From the NCBI GenBank assembly GCA_030039005.1, contig JASHQT010000103.1:1-18565 (forward strand): a stretch of 18,565 nt of DNA. The letters run 5' to 3'. The translations under genes and the position numbers were made by a program. This DNA is from Bryobacteraceae bacterium. GTDB taxonomy: Bacteria > Acidobacteriota > Terriglobia > Bryobacterales > Bryobacteraceae. Shown here piece after piece: positions 7,592 through 15,803 of the stretch (position 1 is its first letter; each line of letters opens with the position of its first letter). The notes beneath the pieces were generated by a model that saw only the letters and a program-made list of their open reading frames with translations, was not told where the DNA came from and did no database searches.

Positions 7592-10282
7592 GTGGAGTTT
7601 AGCGACGAGCGCGACCCAAAACGCGCCCTTTCCAACCTCGCCCTGCCGGTGATCGTCGCCCTGCTGGGCGCCGGGATTGTCGCCACCCCATTCATCGCCG
7701 CCTTCAGCCGGCGCCCCACCCTGGAAGCCGCTCTGCTGCTCGGAGTCTGCATAACTACGTTCGGCCTCTTTTGGAGCCTGCAAAAAAGCCGTTTCTATTG
7801 CCGGACGCTCGCAGCCGATCGAGCCCGCCAGGCCTTGGCCGGCCGCTACGCCCACCTGAGCCGCTACGTCAACGATATCGTCCTGCTGCTGGATGCCGGC
7901 GGGAAGATTCTGGAGGTGAATGACCGCGCCGCCGCCGCGTACGGCTATAGCCTTGGGGAGATGCAGCAGCTCTATATACAGGATCTGCTCGATTCCTCCG
8001 AATTGCCCAGCGTCCCCGCGCGTCTGGCCGCCATCCTGCGAGAAGAAAGTCAGGTTTTCGAGAGCAAGCATCGCCGCAAGGACGGTTCCACCTTCTTGGT
8101 AGAAATCAGTTCGCGGCGCATCCAGGCCGATGGCCGCACGCTGCACCAGAGCATCGTGCGCGACATCACCGAACCCAAGCGCGCGGAGGAACAGTTGCGC
8201 CGCGCCACCCGCGCCATGCGCGTACTTTCCGCCAGCAATCAGTCCTTGGTACGTTCCTCCGATGAGCACAGCTTATTCCACGCCATCTGCGGCGCGGTGA
8301 CCGCGGCGGGCGGGTATCCTTTGTCGTGGATCGGGTTCGCCGAGGACGATGAGAGAAAGTCCGTGCGCGTGGTCGCGGCGGCGGGCCGGGATCTCACGTA
8401 CCTCGATGGGCTCAGCATCACCTGGGCCGACGAACCGCAGGGCCGCGGTCCCGTGGGCACCTCGATCCGCATGGAACGCATTGCGATCTTCAACGATATC
8501 GAGTCCCATCCGGATTTCCAGCCTTGGCGGGAAAAAGCGCTGCGCTACGGCTACCAGGCCGCCATCTCGCTGCCGCTGGTGTGCGACGGGGACGTCATCG
8601 GAGCGCTCACCATCAACGCCAACGAAGCGGACGCCTTCCGCCGCGAAGAAGTGGACCTATTGAAGGAATTGGCCGGCGACCTTTCCTACGGCATCGCCAC
8701 ACACCGGCAACGGCTGGCCCAGGCCCGCACCGAGGAAGCCCTGATCCAGTCGGCGCTCGAGTTCCGGACGCTGTTCGACTCCGCCAACGATTCCATCTTC
8801 ATCCTCGATGTAGACGGACGTTTTCTCGAAGTGAACCAGGTCGCCGCTGAGCGGCTGGGTTACCTCAGAAGCGACCTGCTGCACATGACACTGGACGACA
8901 TCGCCCCGGCCGCTTTCTCCTCCCAGCGCAGGGCGCGGCTGGAACGCATCGTCCAAGGCGGAGAAGCGCTGTTCGAAGCGGTTCTCGTGGCCCATGGCGG
9001 CGCCGAACTGGCCGTGGAGATGAATTGCTGCGTATTCGACTATCGGGGCGCGTCCTCGATCCTCTGCGTCGCGCGCGATATCGGCGAACGCAAGCGCCTG
9101 GAAGCTGTAGCCAAGAAACATGCCGTCGAGCTGGAGCGCGCCAAAACCGCCGCCGAAAAGGCCAGCCACGCCAAGAGCCAGTTCCTCGCCAACATGAGCC
9201 ATGAGATTCGGACTCCGATGAATGGCATCATCGCCACCAGCGGCCTGCTTCTGGATACTCCGCTCACACCGGAACAGCGCGAATACGCCGATACCATCCG
9301 CGGCTCGGCCGGCGCGTTGCTCTCCATCGTGAACGGCGTCCTCGATTACTCCAAGATCGAGGCGGGCCGCATGCAGATCGAACGCAGCCATTTCGATCTC
9401 GTGAACTGCCTCGCCGAAACCGGCGACCTGCTGACGCCGCAAATCCGCGCCAAGGGCCTCAATTACGTGCTTGAAGCCGGCATCGAGCATCGCTGGGTCT
9501 ACGGCGACGCCGGACGCCTCCGCCAGATCGTCCTCAACCTGCTCAGCAACGCCGTCAAATTCACCGAACAGGGGCAAGTGAAGCTGAGCCTCGCGGAGAG
9601 CGCCACCGCGCCGGATCGCGCCACGTATTCTATCTCGGTAGCCGATACCGGAATCGGAATCGCCACCCACGATCTGCCGCTACTGTTCCACAAATTCATG
9701 CAAGTGGATTCTTCGCTGAGCAAGCGGCACGAGGGTACCGGCCTGGGACTCGCCATCTCCGCCCGGCTGGCCGAACTGATGAACGGCGCTCTTACCGTGT
9801 CGAGTGAGTTGGGCAAGGGCGCCGCTTTTGTATTGACGATCCCCCTCGAAGTAACGCAGCAGCCGCCGGAAGCGCCCCAGGCCGCCCCGTCGCTCCACAG
9901 CGAAGTCGCGAAGAAACGCCGCCGCGTTCTGCTGGCCGAAGACAACGTGGTGAACCAGAAGATCGGCGTGAAGCTGCTCGAAAAATGCAGTTGCCGCGTG
10001 GATCTGGCCGCCAACGGACGCGAGGCCGTGGAGATGGCCTGCCAGTTTTCCTACGACTTGATCTTCATGGATTGCGGCATGCCCGAAATGGACGGATACG
10101 AAGCCACGCGCGCCATTCGGTCCGGCGAGCATAACGGAACCCACACCCCCATCGTCGCTTTGACCGCCCACGTCATCGCCGGAACGCGCGAGGAATGCCT
10201 GGCCTCCGGCATGAATGATTACGTCACCAAGCCGGTCACACTCGATGTTCTGGAACAGGCGCTGCTGCGCTGGTCGCCGTAG
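7592..10282 (+). CDS. Hybrid sensor histidine kinase (2 TM, PAS-GAF-PAS-HisKA-HATPase-REC)
   Basis: An 896-residue hybrid two-component kinase. Two adjacent hydrophobic helices (about 16-38 and 43-63) with almost no periplasmic loop anchor it, so sensing is likely cytoplasmic or in-membrane. Order: PAS about 85-195 (ending [10 protein letters not shown]), GAF about 215-372, PAS about 388-502 (ending DIGERKRLE), coiled linker, H-box SHEIRTP with His537, N-box Asn653 in LLSNAVKF, G1 DTGIGI at 685-690, F-box FHKF, G2 GTGLGL at 715-720. The receiver domain (about 778-896) has acidic residues 783-784, phospho-acceptor Asp827 in [10 protein letters not shown], Thr858 and Lys880. All catalytic residues are present. 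There is no HPt or output domain, so the partner is elsewhere. Start GTG without clear Shine-Dalgarno. First gene of a tightly packed plus-strand run. Confidence 0.93.
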   Translation: MEFSDERDPKRALSNLALPVIVALLGAGIVATPFIAAFSRRPTLEAALLLGVCITTFGLFWSLQKSRFYCRTLAADRARQALAGRYAHLSRYVNDIVLLLDAGGKILEVNDRAAAAYGYSLGEMQQLYIQDLLDSSELPSVPARLAAILREESQVFESKHRRKDGSTFLVEISSRRIQADGRTLHQSIVRDITEPKRAEEQLRRATRAMRVLSASNQSLVRSSDEHSLFHAICGAVTAAGGYPLSWIGFAEDDERKSVRVVAAAGRDLTYLDGLSITWADEPQGRGPVGTSIRMERIAIFNDIESHPDFQPWREKALRYGYQAAISLPLVCDGDVIGALTINANEADAFRREEVDLLKELAGDLSYGIATHRQRLAQARTEEALIQSALEFRTLFDSANDSIFILDVDGRFLEVNQVAAERLGYLRSDLLHMTLDDIAPAAFSSQRRARLERIVQGGEALFEAVLVAHGGAELAVEMNCCVFDYRGASSILCVARDIGERKRLEAVAKKHAVELERAKTAAEKASHAKSQFLANMSHEIRTPMNGIIATSGLLLDTPLTPEQREYADTIRGSAGALLSIVNGVLDYSKIEAGRMQIERSHFDLVNCLAETGDLLTPQIRAKGLNYVLEAGIEHRWVYGDAGRLRQIVLNLLSNAVKFTEQGQVKLSLAESATAPDRATYSISVADTGIGIATHDLPLLFHKFMQVDSSLSKRHEGTGLGLAISARLAELMNGALTVSSELGKGAAFVLTIPLEVTQQPPEAPQAAPSLHSEVAKKRRRVLLAEDNVVNQKIGVKLLEKCSCRVDLAANGREAVEMACQFSYDLIFMDCGMPEMDGYEATRAIRSGEHNGTHTPIVALTAHVIAGTREECLASGMNDYVTKPVTLDVLEQALLRWSP

Positions 10283-10306
10283 GGCGACGCTTGCTAACCT
10301 CGTCTG

Positions 10307-10930
10307 GTGAAGCTGCTCATCTTCTCCGACATCCACGGCGACATAGCTGCGCTCGAAAAATTGATGGCCATCGACGCCGACTACTATTTCGCCGCCGGCG
10401 ACCTGGCCAATTTCGGGCGCGGCTTGGATGCCATGGGGCCCATCCTCCAAAAGCGCGCTGATCGCATGTACGTGCTTCCGGGCAATCATGAATCGGCCGG
10501 CGACATCGCGCGATTCTGCGCCGAATTCGGCTTCCACGATTTTCACGGGCACACCCTCGAGATCGCAGGCCATCACATCGCCGGGCTGGGCTACTCGAAT
10601 CCCACGCCATTCAACACGCCGGGCGAGTACAGCGAGCAGGAACTGCGCGAGCGCCTGAGCAAATTTTCCGGCCTCGCGGCACGTGAGGAAGCCCCGCTGG
10701 TGCTCATCTGCCACACGCCGCCCAAAGGCACGCCGCTCGATCGCGCGGGTGTGGGCCAACACTTCGGCAGCGTGGCTGTCGGCGAATTCATCGAGCGCGA
10801 GCATCCGCGCTACTTCTTCTGCGGCCACATCCATGAAGCTGCCGGGGTTCACGCGACGCTCGGCCGCACGGAAGCCTGGAACGTCGGAAAGCGCGGGTAC
10901 TTGCTTGAACTGGCTCCACTGGTAAAATGA
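10307..10930 (+). CDS. Calcineurin-like metallophosphoesterase
   Basis: A 207-residue cytoplasmic phosphoesterase of the calcineurin fold. Metal ligands are readable: DIHG (Asp8, His10), GDLANF (Asp32), GNHE (Asn60, catalytic His61), His136 in LVLICHTPP, and GHIHEAAG (His174, His176). It resembles the short stand-alone YfcE/UPF0046-type phosphoesterases that cleave phosphodiesters or phosphomonoesters with Mn or similar metals; the substrate cannot be assigned. Start GTG at 10307 is fixed because the canonical N-terminus MKLLIFSDIHG begins there. It sits 24 bp after the kinase stop and 15 bp before prfB, suggesting co-transcription; a functional link to either neighbour is not evident. Confidence 0.9.
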   Translation: MKLLIFSDIHGDIAALEKLMAIDADYYFAAGDLANFGRGLDAMGPILQKRADRMYVLPGNHESAGDIARFCAEFGFHDFHGHTLEIAGHHIAGLGYSNPTPFNTPGEYSEQELRERLSKFSGLAAREEAPLVLICHTPPKGTPLDRAGVGQHFGSVAVGEFIEREHPRYFFCGHIHEAAGVHATLGRTEAWNVGKRGYLLELAPLVK

Positions 10931-10945
10931 AGTCTCCGGACCCAC

Positions 10946-12089
10946 ATGACTCTCGAAGAACACGAACGGGAATACGCTACGCTCCGCCAGCAGGCCGACG
11001 CTGTGCGGAGCTATCTTTGACTCCTCCAACAAGAAACTGCAAATAGCCAAGATCGAGCAGCAGATTTCGGATTCCGATTTCTGGAATCAACCGCCCGAGA
11101 AGACCCAGAAAATCATGCAGGATCGCAAGCGCCTGGAGCAGGCGATTGCCGATGAAGCCGAAGTCGCGCGCCTGACGAGCGACCTCGACACGCTCTTCGA
11201 GCTCGGCCGCGAAGGCGAAAACGTCATCGCCGACCTGGACCGCGAGATGCGGCTGTTCTCCGACCGCCTGGAAGTGCTCGAAACCGGAATGCTGCTTTCG
11301 GGCCCCAACGATGCGAAAAGCGCCATCATGGTGATCCATCCCGGCGCCGGCGGCACCGAAAGCCAGGACTGGGCCGAAATGCTGCTGCGCATGTACCTGC
11401 GCTGGACCGAGCGCCACAATCTGCAGGCTGTGGTGACCGACCGGCTGGAAGGCGAAGGCGCGGGCATCAAGTCCGCCACGCTGGAAATCGAGGGCGAAAA
11501 TGCCTACGGTCTGCTGCAATCCGAGATCGGCGTGCACCGCCTGGTGCGCATTTCGCCGTTCGACGCCAACGCGCGGCGCCATACGTCGTTCGCCTCCGTC
11601 TTCGTCTATCCACAGATCGAAGACGACATCAACATCGACATCAAGCCCGAGGATTTGAAGGTCGACGTGTTCCGCGCTTCGGGCGCCGGCGGCCAACATG
11701 TGAACCGCACCGAGTCGGCCGTGCGCATGACACATCTGCCCACCGGCATCGTCGTGCAGTGCCAAAACGAGCGTTCGCAGCACAAGAATCGCGCCAGTGC
11801 TTTGAAGCAGATGCGCGCGCGCTTGTACGAGCACGAGATGGAGAAGAAGCGCGCCGAGGACAAGAAGCTCGAGGATTCCAAGCTCGATATCAATTTCGGC
11901 AGCCAAATCCGCAGCTACGTGCTCGCGCCCTATCGCATGGTGAAGGATCTTCGCACGCGGCTGACCATCGGCGACGTCGATCGCGTGCTGGACGGCGACT
12001 TGGACGGCCTGATGCACGCCTTCCTGGTTTGGAAACACACCGGCAAGCTGGCGGGCGACGCAAAAGACGGAAAAGACGATCTTGACTAG
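10946..12089 (+). CDS. prfB: Peptide chain release factor 2, read through a +1 programmed frameshift
   Basis: Class I release factor recognising UAA and UGA. The ATG at 10946 opens a 24-codon frame ending at an in-frame TGA (11018-11020) in the context TAT CTT TGA C. Skipping one base at 11018 (joining 10946-11017 to 11019-12089) gives a 380-residue protein continuing D-S-S-N-K-K-L-Q into the known RF2 body, with TAG at 12087. Anticodon-like tripeptide SPF lies at about residues 203-205 and the catalytic GGQ loop (SGAGGQHVNRTESAV) at about 248-250, close to their E. coli positions. A plain reading frame would start falsely at ATG 11115 and lose 56 residues. The classical logic is autoregulation: scarce RF2 lets ribosomes shift at the UGA. 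Its stop overlaps the tsaC start by 8 bp. Confidence 0.96.
11007..11021 (+). promoter_or_regulatory. prfB programmed +1 frameshift site (RF2 autoregulation)
   Basis: The slippery sequence CTTTGAC (11015-11021) is identical to the conserved bacterial prfB site: Leu codon CTT in the P site, UGA stop, then C. A partial Shine-Dalgarno-like GGAG (11007-11010) lies four bases before CTT, in the place where E. coli has AGGGGG. TAT before CTT is also shared with E. coli. The shift resumes at GAC (11019). Confidence 0.95.
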
Positions 12090-12981
12090 CGAGATCCTCC
12101 GCGCCGCCGAGTTGATCCGCGCCGGCGAGCTCGTCGCGTTTCCCACTGAAACCGTCTATGGCCTGGGCGCGAACGCACTCGATCCCGAAGCCGTCGAAAA
12201 AATCTACGCGGTCAAGGGCCGGCCGCGCTCCAGCCCGCTGATCGTCCACGTCAGTTCCATCGAAATGGCCCGAACCCTGGTCCTGGAATGGCCGGATCGC
12301 GCCGAAAAGCTCGCGCGCAAATTCTGGCCCGGGCCGCTGACGCTGGTGCTGCCGAAGCAGCCGCACGTTCCCGATCGCCTGACTGCGGGCCTTCCTACCG
12401 TCGGCATTCGCATGCCGGCGCATCCCATCGCGCTCGATTTGATCCGCGCGGCGGGCGTTCCCATCGCCGCGCCCAGCGCGAATCCGTTCACGCAGCTTTC
12501 GCCCACCACCGCGCAGCACGTGCGAGACGCGCTAGGCGATCGCGTCGCCCTGGTCCTGGATGGAGGGCCGTCGAAAGTGGGCATCGAATCCACGGTGCTA
12601 TCTCTCGCCGACGCCGATCCCGTGTTGCTGCGTCCGGGCATGATCTCAAAAGCCGAGATCGAAGCCGAGATCGGACCGGTGAACACGCTCGCTTCCGATG
12701 CAGAAGGCGCGCACGCTTCACCGGGTTTGCACGCCCGCCACTACAGCCCGAAGACGCCGCTCCTCTTGCTGGAGCCCGGCCAGCCCCTTCCCGCCGGCCG
12801 GGGAATCCGTCTTGCAATGCCCGCCGATCCGCATGAATACGCGGCCGTGCTGTATGAGCGGCTGCATCATTCCGACGCCCAAGGTTGGGACTGGATCGCG
12901 ATCGAGCGCCCGCCCGCCGGCGACGAATGGACCGCGATTCGCGACCGCTTAGAGCGCGCTAGCGCCCGCGGCTCAGTTTAA
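12082..12981 (+). CDS. tsaC: Threonylcarbamoyl-AMP synthase, Sua5-type (YrdC plus Sua5 domain)
   Basis: A 299-residue enzyme making threonylcarbamoyl-AMP from Thr, bicarbonate and ATP, the first step of tRNA t6A37 modification. YrdC domain: FPTETVYGLGANA at 20-32, KGRPRSSPLIVHV at 45-57, FWPGPLTLVL at 81-90, VGIRMPAHP at 107-115, APSANPFTQLSPTTAQHV at 130-147, and DGGPSKVGIESTV at 160-172. The linker SPGLHARHYSPKTPL at 213-227 and a short C-terminal domain mark it as Sua5-type rather than the short TsaC; the C-terminal domain is somewhat shorter than usual. Start TTG at 12082, eight bases inside the end of prfB, implies translational coupling of two translation-fidelity genes. Its TAA shares bases with the stop of the opposing gene. 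Confidence 0.93.
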   Translation: MTSEILRAAELIRAGELVAFPTETVYGLGANALDPEAVEKIYAVKGRPRSSPLIVHVSSIEMARTLVLEWPDRAEKLARKFWPGPLTLVLPKQPHVPDRLTAGLPTVGIRMPAHPIALDLIRAAGVPIAAPSANPFTQLSPTTAQHVRDALGDRVALVLDGGPSKVGIESTVLSLADADPVLLRPGMISKAEIEAEIGPVNTLASDAEGAHASPGLHARHYSPKTPLLLLEPGQPLPAGRGIRLAMPADPHEYAAVLYERLHHSDAQGWDWIAIERPPAGDEWTAIRDRLERASARGSV

Positions 12982-13736
12982 CGCGCGTAACACTGCTCCG
13001 GATGCCAACCCGTAGCATCCGGCTGCTTGCGGAAATGCGTGCTGGTGATCATGGTCCGGAAGAAATATACCGGATCGTCGACGATGGTCTTCACCACGAT
13101 CCAATCCGCTTCCGGCTCGTGGATCACGTCATAGAATTCCTGCACCGTGGTCTTATCGCTGTACGGAATCCCGTTGCGCCGGATGTAGCCGGCCGTGAGA
13201 TGGCTGGTATTCACTTCGAGCGACCCACCCTTGCTCGGGTCGAACGCCGTGCCGAAATATCCGATGCCGCCCGCGGGTCCCAACCAACGCGCGGCGGAAT
13301 AGCCTTGTAGCGTCGCCGGACCCGTCGGAGCTTTCGGAGGGCCGAAGTGCAGCAGCCGCGTCTGCTCGCCCGCGTCGGTCTCGATCTTCAGCGTATTGTC
13401 GTCCTGCCAGGTGATGTGCAGCCGCGTCGGAATGCGCATGATGCCCGCCGCGCCGTACGCCTTGCACGTGTTGCCCGAAGCTTCGTCCTTGGCGGGATCC
13501 CATTCGTTCGCCACTTTGACGCCCGCCGGATTCAGCGGCACGCCCGCGAAATCGCCCTTCGGCGCCGCGATCATGCGGAAGCGCCAGTCCTCGGTGACGA
13601 TGGCGACCCAGTAGCCCGTAAGATCGATGGGCGCGATTTGCTTGGCCGGCTTCGGCGGACCGGGCGGCGGGCCGGGAAACTGCGCGAATAGTGCGGGCGC
13701 GAGACCAAGCGCCGTGAAAATGACGATGCGTTTCAT
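12978..13736 (-). CDS. Secreted protein of unknown function, LxGxW/GxIRRNGI type (copy 1)
   Basis: A 252-residue exported protein I cannot assign to a function. Signal peptide residues 1-18 (MKRIVIFTALGLAPALFA), then a Pro/Gly-rich stretch (FPGPPPGPPKPAK) and a body starting IDLTGYWVAIVTEDW. Two Cys (NTCKAYG near the middle and QCYAR at the end) could form a disulfide. Near residue 190 it has HLTAGYIRRNGIPYSD, followed by a DDPVYF motif. The same order (LxGxW, HLxxGxIRRNGIxxSD, DPxY) occurs in the gene at 14703-15584, so the two are related and flank the MBL gene. Third gene of the minus-strand operon; its start lies in the second copy of a 14-bp tandem repeat that also supplies its ribosome binding site. 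Probably periplasmic; a lipocalin-like beta fold is possible but unproven. Confidence 0.8.
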   Translation of the reverse strand: MKRIVIFTALGLAPALFAQFPGPPPGPPKPAKQIAPIDLTGYWVAIVTEDWRFRMIAAPKGDFAGVPLNPAGVKVANEWDPAKDEASGNTCKAYGAAGIMRIPTRLHITWQDDNTLKIETDAGEQTRLLHFGPPKAPTGPATLQGYSAARWLGPAGGIGYFGTAFDPSKGGSLEVNTSHLTAGYIRRNGIPYSDKTTVQEFYDVIHEPEADWIVVKTIVDDPVYFFRTMITSTHFRKQPDATGWHPEQCYAR

Positions 13737-13761
13737 TTCTTACCCTTCATTTCTCACCCTT
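13734..13761. repeat. 14-bp tandem duplication spanning a stop, RBS and start codon
   Basis: Two adjacent copies, 13734-13747 CATTTCTTACCCTT and 13748-13761 CATTTCTCACCCTT, differ at one base. On the minus strand each unit reads AAGGGT(G/A)AGAAATG. The upstream unit encodes the C-terminal KGEK and overlaps the TGA of the MBL gene; the downstream unit supplies the AAGG-type ribosome binding site and ATG of the next gene. Confidence 0.85.
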
Positions 13762-14706
13762 CAGGCTCTTGTAAACGGCCTCGACGAATTTGTCGGTGGT
13801 CCAGAAACCCGTAGTGGAACCGTACAGCGGATCGTAATCCTCGGTGGGCCGCGCCGCCTTCACTTGTTCGAGCGTGTAGCCCTTCTTGATCATGTCCTGG
13901 ACGCGGTCGCGAATGATGACGGTCATTTCGCGGAAATTGAGCACGTCGCCGAAATCGCACAGCCGTCCGTGCCCGGGCACCACCATGGTGCCACCCTCCT
14001 GGCCGTACACCGGAATGATCATGTCGACGATCTTCTGCAGCGCGGCGATGGTGCCCTGGATGCTGCCGCCGGCGGCCAGATCGATGATCGGATAGGCGGT
14101 GGTGGTGAAGATATCGCCCGTGACGATCACGTCCGAACGCCTGAAAAACACGATGCTGTCGCCGTCGGTATGCGCGGCGGGCTGATGCAAAATGTCCACG
14201 CCCTCGCCGTTGAAATACAGCTTTTTCTGATCGCTCAGGAACGTGTCGGTGGGCCAGCCGTCTTGCGGCGTGGGTTCCTGCGCGCCTGTGGGCGCGCTCA
14301 TGCGGTTCAGAACATTAATATGCGAAATGATCTGCGCCCCGACCGCGGCGTCCGAAATATCGCCCGCGACGTTGGCGCCCGCGATGGTGCTTCCGGCCAG
14401 GCGAATCTTCGCGTTGCCTCCGGTGTGATCGGGATGGTAGTGCGTGTTGATGATATAGCGGATGGGCCCATCGGAAATCGACTTGATCGCCGCGAGCGTC
14501 TTGTCGGCCATCGGCGCAAGCCCGGTGTCCACCACCAGCACGCCGTCTTTGCCCTTCTGCACCACGACGTTGCCGCCCGCGCCGACGATCATATAGATGT
14601 TGCCCTGCACCGGCCACACGTGGACTTCAGCATTCTGCGCCTGCGCGAAAACCAGGCCGGCGCCGGCCAACAAAAGCGCCGGTAAGAGCGAAGGTACGTT
14701 CCTCAT
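13747..14706 (-). CDS. Secreted metallo-beta-lactamase-fold hydrolase
   Basis: A 319-residue MBL-superfamily hydrolase with a signal peptide (residues 1 to about 22, LVFAQA). A full dinuclear zinc site is visible: THYHPDHTGG at 88-97 (His89, His91, Asp93, His94), His179 in PAAHTDGD, Asp198 in VTGDIF and His246 in VVPGHGRL. The set resembles the periplasmic cyclase/SoxH-like and quinoprotein-relay MBL hydrolases seen in many soil bacteria rather than a dedicated antibiotic beta-lactamase; the substrate is unknown. Its ATG overlaps the stop of the upstream gene by ATGA (14703-14706), so translation is probably coupled, and the downstream gene starts 10 bp after its stop. Being between two related secreted proteins suggests a shared periplasmic job. 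Confidence 0.9.
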   Translation of the reverse strand: MRNVPSLLPALLLAGAGLVFAQAQNAEVHVWPVQGNIYMIVGAGGNVVVQKGKDGVLVVDTGLAPMADKTLAAIKSISDGPIRYIINTHYHPDHTGGNAKIRLAGSTIAGANVAGDISDAAVGAQIISHINVLNRMSAPTGAQEPTPQDGWPTDTFLSDQKKLYFNGEGVDILHQPAAHTDGDSIVFFRRSDVIVTGDIFTTTAYPIIDLAAGGSIQGTIAALQKIVDMIIPVYGQEGGTMVVPGHGRLCDFGDVLNFREMTVIIRDRVQDMIKKGYTLEQVKAARPTEDYDPLYGSTTGFWTTDKFVEAVYKSLKGEK

Positions 14707-15584
14707 TTCGCCTCCGCCTTCACCGTCGCGGCTTTGCCGCGAATCTTGTCCTGATATTCCGGATACATCGTCTCGGCGCCGCCTCGCGCGGCCTCCGGCG
14801 GAATGCCGTGCTTGGCCGGAAATTCATCCAGAAACTTGTTGGTGCCGGGCAGATGATGCGGGATTACACCCTTGGCCCGGATCACCTCTTCCACGCTCTC
14901 GCACGGATACGGCGCGATCTGGCCGCCGATTTCATACAGATAGTCGCGCGTGCGGATAAACGGTTCCGTCAGATACGCCGGATCGCGGATCACGGTCATC
15001 AGCGTCAGGTTTTCACCATGGCGGATGAAGTGTTCGGTGAATGTCGCCCGGTCGCTGCGCGCGATTCCGTTGCGGCGAATCCAGCCTTCCTTCAGATGCG
15101 TGGTCGTGACGGCCAGGGTATCGCCCTCCCATTTGCCGGTGGAGAAGCCCATTGCGGTGTGCAGCGCGTATTCGGGCGGATGCGGCCGTCCATCCATCCA
15201 GATGGTCCGCTCCGTGCCCCACGCAAAGTGATGGATGTGGATGGCGATGAGCTGCTGCGTGTCCTTGTCGTATTCCTCCCAAATGCGAATGCCCGCGAAA
15301 CTGGGTGAGTAGTCGGAGGGGTGCACGCGGCACTGGTATTCCGGCAGCGTGATCAGCGAAGCATCCCAGGAATCGCCGCGCATACGATCGGCGGCGTTGA
15401 TCGGAATGCCCAGGTAATCGCCCAGCTCGGGACCGGGCAACCGTTCGGGCTCGTCTTCGTGCAGGATTTGCAGATTGTTCCACACGCCGGCCAGGTTCAC
15501 CTGGGCGCTCGCCGGCGCGTGGCCGAGCGCGAGCAGCGCGGGGAATAGCCAGACAGGGCTGGCCATTCGGGGAAGTCGGGACAT
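14703..15584 (-). CDS. Secreted protein of unknown function, LxGxW/GxIRRNGI type (copy 2)
   Basis: A 293-residue exported protein, first gene of the minus-strand operon. The start is ATG at 15584, not the farther upstream possibility, because AGGAAGG lies three bases before it and a signal peptide begins there (hydrophobic PVWLFPALLALGHAPASA, cleavage near ASA/Q at 27-28). The body opens VNLAGVWNNL, then has DYLGIPINAADRMRGDSWD, a Cys in EYQCRVHPSDYSP, HIHHFAWGTERTIWMDGR with a cluster of His, GKWEGDTLAVTTTHLKEGWIRRNGIARSD, and DPAYL near the C-terminus. Shared motifs with the 12978-13736 product indicate common ancestry. I recall such proteins as common, unnamed and multi-copy in Acidobacteria, but know no function. 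A good sigma70-type promoter lies upstream. Confidence 0.82.
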   Translation of the reverse strand: MSRLPRMASPVWLFPALLALGHAPASAQVNLAGVWNNLQILHEDEPERLPGPELGDYLGIPINAADRMRGDSWDASLITLPEYQCRVHPSDYSPSFAGIRIWEEYDKDTQQLIAIHIHHFAWGTERTIWMDGRPHPPEYALHTAMGFSTGKWEGDTLAVTTTHLKEGWIRRNGIARSDRATFTEHFIRHGENLTLMTVIRDPAYLTEPFIRTRDYLYEIGGQIAPYPCESVEEVIRAKGVIPHHLPGTNKFLDEFPAKHGIPPEAARGGAETMYPEYQDKIRGKAATVKAEAK

Positions 15585-15587
15585 AAA

Positions 15588-15594
15588 CCTTCCT
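15588..15594 (-). promoter_or_regulatory. Shine-Dalgarno fixing the start of the secreted-protein operon
   Basis: Minus-strand AGGAAGG three bases before ATG 15584. It supports the shorter 293-residue product over a 363-residue reading starting at 15794, which would also bury the signal peptide internally. Confidence 0.8.
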
Positions 15595-15647
15595 ATTCTT
15601 GAGACTCGGGTTTTGAGGCCGAGCGGGGTATCAGAGCGTTTCAACTG

Positions 15648-15676
15648 ATTGTATACAGGGCCAAAGTGATTGGCAA
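15648..15676 (-). promoter_or_regulatory. Sigma70-type promoter of the secreted-protein operon
   Basis: On the minus strand TTGCCA (15676-15671) and TACAAT (15653-15648) are separated by exactly 17 bp; each matches its consensus at 5 of 6 positions. Transcription would start near 15641, giving a leader of about 57 bases that contains the AGGAAGG ribosome binding site. Confidence 0.65.
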
Positions 15677-15767
15677 ATGCGCGACGGGAAAATGGACGCA
15701 ATCGCGCGAAACCACGATCCGTGGCCGCCGATGCGTGGATTCGAAACCGCAGCCCCATACAGCTTAT

Positions 15768-15797
15768 TTGACAGACAGCCTGACTTTCAGTCATAAT
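15768..15797 (+). promoter_or_regulatory. Toxin-antitoxin promoter with overlapping dyad (candidate operator), leaderless geometry
   Basis: A perfect -35 TTGACA (15768-15773) and -10 CATAAT (15792-15797) at 18-bp spacing. The predicted start point, seven bases past the -10, is 15804, the A of the antitoxin ATG, so the message would be leaderless. The dyad TGACT-TTC-AGTCA (15781-15793) lies in the spacer and touches the -10, a suitable place for an autorepressor to bind. Confidence 0.65.
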
Positions 15798-15803
15798 TTA
15801 GGC

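Noticed and set aside
9680..11050. 456-codon minus-strand frame across the kinase, phosphoesterase and prfB start
   Set aside because: Overlaps three well-supported plus-strand genes and shows no domain.
15585..15794. Longer N-terminus (363 residues) for the secreted protein ending at 14703
   Set aside because: A signal peptide and a strong Shine-Dalgarno mark ATG 15584; the extension would hide the signal peptide inside the protein.
15666..15803. Longer N-terminus for the putative antitoxin from GTG 15666
   Set aside because: It would place coding sequence over both promoters, adds a tail without family resemblance, and lacks a ribosome binding site; ATG 15804 fits the promoter geometry.
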